Source: Hyalella azteca (Eukaryota; Arthropoda; Malacostraca; Amphipoda; Hyalellidae). From it: a stretch of 64,000 nt of DNA. A model generated the notes under the pieces. That model did no database searches. It saw only the letters and a list, made by a program, of their open reading frames with translations, and was not told the DNA's origin. Below, in pieces: positions 58,701-64,000 of this stretch (within the stretch, counting starts at the first letter, position 1; the number at the start of each line of letters is the position of its first letter). The translations under genes were made by a program, and so were the position numbers. The DNA is taken from assembly GCF_000764305.2 (NCBI RefSeq), contig NW_025939677.1:1-64000 (forward strand). Reading direction: 5' to 3'.

Positions 58701-61700
58701 TTATGTTATGTTATGGTCGTACACGTATGTTATGTTATGTATCAGCACGAGCTGGTGGTCGCAGACGTACACCCGGGGCTCGTACACGGCCATTGGTGTG
58801 GGCGGCTCCCAGCGCGACATCGTCACCCTAGCCTCCCCCGTCTGGGCCGGACCGCAGCGTGGTCCGGTTAGTGTCTGGTTGATGTGTTTTATATCGGTGC
58901 TTATGTGGATTGTTTGCATATTTCTTAATGGGTTTGTTAATTTTTATTTATTAAATGTAATCAGTACGAGCTCGTGACCATATTTTACATAGCAATGCAT
59001 AAACAGATAGAAATAGGATCTAAATGGTGGATGGCAATTTAAGGTCTTTAGAAGTCTCAGTTGTGTTTCACTAGAATCAACAGGCCTGAAAGGAAATGGG
59101 TCACCAAAAATTTTTCACGTGAATCATTATATAGTTGAATCAACAACTATTCGTGGATATAATAGTTTTGGATGGAATAATAAAGAGCACTAAATCTGGT
59201 TCACCTCCTTTTCCTTAATTTTTATTCTACACCTAATTTCAAGTGTACCTTGAAATATATTCGTATTCCTTGTATGATGAGGGTTCATGTTTAGTCAATA
59301 TCGACGCGATTTGATTACATTCATTCTTTAGGCTACTTTTTTAAAAGAGTGTTTGCAGAATGAAAAGCCAACATTTTTCACCTGCTAGCTATAATTCTGT
59401 CTAGTTTACATGTTCAATCATATTACTGGCCCATGCCAAGGGATGAGACGTGTGTCGTGACCTCCGCCAGTATAAGTCGAATTTGTTTATAACTCAATCT
59501 AATTATAAAAATAAAGTACAATTGAATTAATTGTATCTAAGTTTTTTTACGTGGGTTTTATTGCTATTAATTAAGCCTGCGCTGCTGCTGGCGGGCGAGC
59601 ACTGCCACCCCAGCTTCTACTCGACCGTGCACGGCGCCTACCTCAGCGGCAGAGACGCTGCTCAGCTCCTCTGCAAACTGCCTGACTTCAGCCCTGCACG
59701 AGGTAACTTCAACCCTATACACTAGATAATGTCAACCCTCTACACCAGATAACTTCAACCCTATACACTAGATAATGTCAACCCTCTACACTAGATAACT
59801 TCAACCCTATACACTAGATAATGTCAACCCTCTACACTAGATAACTTTAGCCCTCTACACTAGATAATGTCAACCATCAACATCGCTGCTCGAGGTAACT
59901 TACTCTGCAGAAGGTTTATTTGAACGTCAACTTCCCCGCACCAAGTAACTGCAACCCAATTGGACATGCTCTTTAGGTTCTAATTTTTTAGTAGAAACTC
60001 TGCGTATGCTAAATTGTCCAGGTTGACACATTTGTTCTTTCTCCGTTTCTTTAACCCTTTCCTTTCAGCATGCAATTACAAGCTTTATATCTGTCTCTTA
60101 TACACATCTAGATGTGTATAAGAGACAGTCATTATATAGTTTTGTGACCGGTGCTGATGGTAGGTAACAACTATTCGTGGATATAATAGTTTTGGATGGA
60201 ATAATAAAGAGCACTAAATCTGATTCACCTCCTTTTCCTTAATTTTTATTCTACACCTAATTTAAAGTGTACCTTGAAATATATTCGTATTCCTTGTATG
60301 ATGAGGTTTCATGTTTAGTCAATATCGACGCGATTTGATTACATTCATTCTTTAGGCTACTTTTTTAAAAGAGTGTTTGCAGAATGAAAAGCCAACATTT
60401 TTTATCTGCTAGCTATAATTCTGTCTAGTTTACATGTTCAATCATATTTCTGGCCCATGCCAAGGGATGAGACGTGTGTCGTGACCTCCACCAGTATAAG
60501 TCGAATTTGTTTGTAACTCAATCTAATTATAAAAATAAAGTACAATTGAATTAATTGTATCTAAGTTTTTTTACATGGGTTTTATTGCTATTAATTAAGC
60601 CTGCGCTGCTGCTGGCGGGCGAGCACTGCCACCCCAGCTTCTACTCGACCGTGCACGGCGCCTACCTCAGCGGCAGAGACGCTGCTCAGCTCCTCTGCAA
60701 ACTGCCTGACTTCAGCCCTGCACGAGGTAACTTCAACCCTATACACTAGATAATGTCAACCCTCTACACCAGATAACTTCAACCCTATACACTAGATAAT
60801 GTCAACCCTCTACACTAGATAACTTTAGCCCTCTACACTAGATAATGTCAACCATCAACATCGCTGCTCGAGGTAACTTACTCTGCAGAAGGTTTATTTG
60901 AACGTCAACTTCCCCGCACCAAGTAACTGCAACCCAATTGGACATGCTCTTTAGGTTCTAATTTTTTAGTAGAAACTCTGCGTATGCTAAATTGTCCAGG
61001 TTGACACATTTGTTCTTTCTCCGTTTCTTTAACCCTTTCCTTTCAGCATGCAATTACAAGCTTTATATTCTACTTCTATAGACACAACTGCTATAAAGTG
61101 AAAATAAANTATTTATTAAATGTAATCAGTACGAGCTCGTGACCATATTTTACATAGCAATGCATAAACAGATAGAAATAGGATCTAAATGGTGGATGGC
61201 AATTTAAGGTCTTTAGAAGTCTCAGTTGTGTTTAACTAGAATCAACAAGCCCGAAAGGAAATGGGTCACCAAAAATTTTTCACGTGAATCATTATATAGT
61301 TGAATCAACAACTATTCGTGGATATAATAGTTTTGGATGGAATAATAAAGAGCACTAAATCTGGTTCACCTCCTTTTCCTTAATTTTTATTCTACACCTA
61401 ATTTCAAGTGTACCTTGAAATATATTCGTATTCCTTGTATGATGAGGGTTCATGTTTAGTCAATATCGATGCGATTTGATTACATTCATTCTTTAGGCTA
61501 CTTTTTTAAAAGAGTGTTTGCAGAATGAAAAGCCAACATTTTTCACCTGCTAGCTATAATTCTGTCTAGTTTACATGTTCAATCATATTACTGGCCCATG
61601 CCAAGTGATGAGACGTGTGTCGTGACCTCCGCCAGTATAAGTCGAATTTGTTTATAACTCAATCTAATTGTAAAAATAAAGTACATTTGAATTAATTGTA

Positions 61701-63200
61701 TCTAAGTTTTTTTACGTGGGTTTTATTGCTATTAATTAAGCCTGCGCTGCTGCTGGCGGGCGAGCACTGCCACCCCAGCTTCTACTCGACCGTGCACGGC
61801 GCCTACCTCAGCGGCAGAGACGCTGCTCAGCTCCTCTGCAAACTGCCTGACTTCAGCCCTGCACGAGGTAACTTCAACCCTATACACTAGATAATGTCAA
61901 CCCTCTACACCAGATAACTTCAACCCTATACACTAGATAATGTCAACCCTCTACACTAGATAACTTCAACCCTATACACTAGATAATGTCAACCCTCTAC
62001 ACTAGATAACTTTAGCCCTCTACACTAGATAATGTCAACCATCAACATCGCTGCTCGAGGTAACTTACTCTGCAGAAGGTTTATTTGAACGTCAACTTCC
62101 CCGCACCAAGTAACTGCAACCCAATTGGACATGCTCTTTAGGTTCTAATTTTTTAGTAGAAACTCTGCGTATGCTAAATTGTCCAGGTTGACACATTTGT
62201 TCTTTCTCCGTTTCTTTAACCCTTTCCTTTCAGCATGCAATTACAAGCTTTATATTCTACTTCTATAGACACAACTGCTATAAAGTGAAAATAAAATACT
62301 TAAAAAACTTTAAAAAACACGTTTTTATTGTGGATTAAAAAGTAGAAAATAAATTATGGCTCGCCCCAAAAACGTGTGTCGGGCAGATTTATGATTAAAG
62401 CGAAAAGCACACAACACACGAATTTTGGAAATTTGATGGTGAACGTACAGCCCGACCTACGTTTTTTGGGGCGAGCCATAATTCATTTTCTGCTTTTTAA
62501 TCCACAAGAAAAACGTGTTTTTTAAAGTTTTTTTAAGTATTTTATTTTCTCCTTTTAGTCCGTTTTAATCCTAATTATATAGTTTGTATTCTACTTTATC
62601 TAATGACTTGATTAAGTATGACTTGATGTACGTATCGATGATACGCAGCGTCAGCGCCTGCTCGTCTATAACGTCAGCGCCCGCATGTCATACTATATAT
62701 ATACTACATATTTATATAGTTTACTCAACTAAGCTAATTTAGGTCTCTAATTGCTAGTTTTTATGATTGTATCTGAAATTGTTAGGCGAAAATAGCCTGC
62801 ATGCAGAATTTCTGATCTCTAGAGCAATCAGAAGTGGGCAAATTTTCGTTGTCAATGTTAACAACAAACAAATCCACAAACAAACAAACGCGAAGCTAAG
62901 CTAAGAAAAACGTGTTAATTAAGAAAAACGTGTTAAAAATAGGTAGCTTCAGTAATTTTTTGTGACGACTGAGACAATATGTTGATGTGCTGCAAGTAAG
63001 ATGGTTTCTCCTTCGCAGACACGCACCCAGACGACTCACGGCAGGAGGTGTCTGAGGCCCCCAGAGGAGGTAGCGCCTCACAAGCCTCACCAGGCACCGA
63101 ACCCACGCCCCATGGCGACCACGGGGACAATCAAATAACTCTCACCGTCGAGGGCACTGCTGATTTGTCCTCCTGGATTCACGGCATCAGTCTTCATTAA
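55703..63200 (+). CDS. FAD-dependent polyamine oxidase (spermine / N1-acetylpolyamine oxidase family), six exons
   Basis: The exons are 55703-55862, 56219-56388, 57043-57950, 58746-58866, 59576-59702 and 63019-63200. The lengths sum to 1668 bp (555 codons plus TAA), and phases agree at every GT/AG junction. ATG at 55703 (context AAAATGG) follows an in-frame TGA. Residues 14-24 form the dinucleotide-binding GAGVAGLSAA motif, and RIGGRV follows at 43-48. LELGASWIHG (58-67) includes the substrate-site histidine. Lys319 in FGTVDKIFLEY matches the conserved flavin-site lysine. GEHCHPSFYSTVHGAYLSG (460 onwards) is the C-terminal FAD motif. Family members oxidise spermine or acetylated polyamines to spermidine or putrescine, an aldehyde and hydrogen peroxide. 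The C-terminus ends SLH and has no peroxisomal SKL-type signal, so a cytosolic enzyme is likelier. Exon 5 exists in three copies (see the repeat entries); one is used here. Confidence 0.85.
58350..58510. repeat. 27-bp minisatellite in intron 3 of the oxidase gene, about 5-6 copies
   Basis: AACAATAAAGTGTCTGATGT followed by AGCATTA repeats every 27 bp. It lies directly upstream of a LINE 3' tail. Confidence 0.85.
58527..58742 (+). mobile_element. LINE 3' end with (TTATG)n tail, abutting exon 4
   Basis: The sequence from ATCACCATATCGAACCCGGT through GGCACGAAAAGTTCAAG and TTTAGCGCCGAC matches the reverse complement of the LINE 3' region at 19280-19625. It ends in runs of TTATG typical of such tails. 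The tail stops about four bases before the splice acceptor of exon 4 (AG at 58744-58745), so the intron's 3' end is made of LINE sequence. Confidence 0.75.
58945..60090 (+). repeat. Oxidase exon 5 segment, copy 1
   Basis: Contains exon 5 (59576-59702) with its acceptor TTAATTAAG and donor GGTAACT, followed by eight 23-bp repeats and further intron sequence. It breaks off at AAGCTTTATAT, exactly where the adapter begins. Copy 3 (61110-62286) runs on past this point. Confidence 0.9.
59704..59880. repeat. 23-bp intronic minisatellite after exon 5
   Basis: Alternating units AACTTCAACCCTATACACTA(GAT) and AATGTCAACCCTCTACACTA(GAT) occur eight times here, six times at about 60728-60855 and eight times at about 61869-62045. 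The first unit overlaps the splice donor. Confidence 0.85.
60091..60128. other. Nextera mate-pair junction adapter left in the assembly
   Basis: The 19-base Tn5 mosaic end CTGTCTCTTATACACATCT is followed at once by its exact reverse complement AGATGTGTATAAGAGACAG. This 38-bp palindrome is the junction produced by circularisation in Nextera mate-pair libraries. It is synthetic and not genomic. Confidence 0.97.
60129..61108 (+). repeat. Oxidase exon 5 segment, copy 2
   Basis: Contains a second, coding-identical exon 5 (60600-60726). It differs from copies 1 and 3 by single-base changes (for example ATTTCTGGCCC for ATTACTGGCCC) and has six rather than eight 23-bp units. It begins in the middle of the segment, straight after the adapter, and ends at the N at 61109. 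Confidence 0.9.
61110..62286 (+). repeat. Oxidase exon 5 segment, copy 3
   Basis: Contains a third exon 5 (61741-61867). It starts after the N with the sequence that opens copy 1 (58945) and runs into the palindromic MITE at 62287. It has eight 23-bp units, like copy 1. Confidence 0.9.
62287..62549. mobile_element. Palindromic MITE with arms of about 88 bp, in intron 5 of the oxidase gene
   Basis: The left arm (62287-62374, with AAAATACTTAAAAAACTTT and TTATGGCTCGCCCC) pairs nearly perfectly with the right arm (62458-62549, with GGGGCGAGCCATAA). A loop of about 80 bp separates them. It belongs to the same family as the arms at 30815-31092. Confidence 0.85.
62550..63018. other. End of oxidase intron 5
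   Basis: AT-rich intron with a duplicated AAGAAAAACGTGTTAA near 62904-62938. The acceptor of the last exon is TTTCTCCTTCGCAG, ending at 63018. Confidence 0.5.
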
Positions 63201-64000
63201 AGTCAATTTCTATGCAGTCGGTGTCTGGCAGATAGTGCTGAACTACATACTAGTCGACATTCCAGTCAAACTCACGTGAATAATTTATTTAAGAAATTAT
63301 TTTCCTCTGATCTTTTATAGCTTCAATGTAAATGCAACAATTTTTTGGGCAAGCGTTGGCGTCCCTATGCATGGAAGCAAACATGACTGCTTCCAACAAC
63401 CTTCCACTATTGTGATCAAGTGCAGTCAGAACCTGTTGCTCGCAGAGGGCGTAACCGGTAATTTAGTATAAATAACTTGGGCAGCGTTTTTTTATCTCTA
63501 AAAAACTTAGTTATTCGGTTAAGATACCAATTTTTATTTAGATAATTATCATCTCATAACTTGCGTTCAGCTTTGCAAAATCGTTCCATAAGAGCTTCTG
63601 AAGCAGCTTTTAAAAGAGAAGAAGCTTAAATCTCAAAATGAAAATACTTATTACTAATAACAAGCTTCAAAATTAGCATATATTTTTCTGACCACGAACA
63701 TTTATATAAAATAATAGCTAATTAGAACAGCAAACACGTTCAAGGTGGAGTTCCTTTGTCTGCACGAATTGACGATCTATACTCAGTGTTCATTAATTAT
63801 CTTATTATTTGGACAAATGAACGCTCTCTATTTACCCATCCGCCTTTTCTGCTTTATTTTATGATCTTGAGTATAAATTTGTTGCATTTCCCTATCATAC
63901 TTCCATTGGCTCTTACATTTTAAATGTAAACAAATCTTTATGTGCTAGATTCTTACCGCACGTTTGCGTTCGTAGCTCCACTCCATTGCCAGTCAATTAG
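63201..64000. other. 3' flank of the oxidase gene
   Basis: Probably includes the 3' untranslated region. I did not find an unambiguous AATAAA signal close to the stop, and no further gene is recognisable up to the window end. Confidence 0.4.

Noticed and set aside
60091..60128. Natural palindrome or terminator hairpin
   Set aside because: The sequence is exactly the Tn5 mosaic end joined to its reverse complement, a library artefact.

Overview
This is a piece of an animal nuclear genome, most likely an arthropod and perhaps a crustacean. It is AT-rich, has split genes with GT/AG introns, and is dominated by decayed transposable elements: Tc1, hAT-like, MULE-like, several non-LTR retrotransposons, a tRNA-derived SINE and many foldback MITEs. 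There is no operon structure and there are no long ORFs. The species cannot be named from the sequence alone. Three single N characters (19893, 52866, 61109) and an intact sequencing adapter (60091-60128) show that this is a draft scaffold with stitching errors.

Two host genes can be read. (1) On the minus strand, four exons spread over 25849-15455 join in frame to a 204-residue secreted protein: signal peptide, PAN/apple-like segment and a complete C-type-lectin-like domain. Its third intron (7.1 kb) is packed with retrotransposon and MITE debris. (2) On the plus strand, six exons (55703-63200) join in frame to a 555-residue FAD-dependent polyamine oxidase of the spermine oxidase / N1-acetylpolyamine oxidase family. 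Its fifth exon lies in three near-identical tandem copies, and a Nextera mate-pair junction adapter sits between copies 1 and 2. This points to an assembly artefact rather than a biological exon triplication.

Layout. 1-252 is a 45-bp minisatellite. 253-7463 is a large imperfect inverted repeat with PHD-like ORF remnants in both arms, enclosing a 220-bp MITE and a possible isolated first exon. 7.5-13 kb holds a SINE, a dispersed MITE copy and a full-length but dead Tc1 element (11370-12905). 14.2-25.9 kb is the lectin gene and the elements in and beside it. 26.45-28.0 kb is a pseudogene of a MULE-like transposase fused to a YqaJ-type nuclease. 28-51 kb has no recognisable host gene; it holds foldback elements, minisatellites, a local family of duplicated segments (33.4-36.7 kb), a 2.5-kb element with terminal inverted repeats (37.08-39.58 kb), a LINE fragment and a MITE starting with a GGGGTAACTTTGACC-type repeat. 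52.3-53.66 kb is a non-LTR element with an RNase H domain, broken at an N. 55.7-63.2 kb is the polyamine oxidase gene.

The genes show no common pathway. The clearest discoveries are the gene structures reconstructed across introns, the assembly artefact inside the oxidase gene, and the transposase-plus-nuclease relic.
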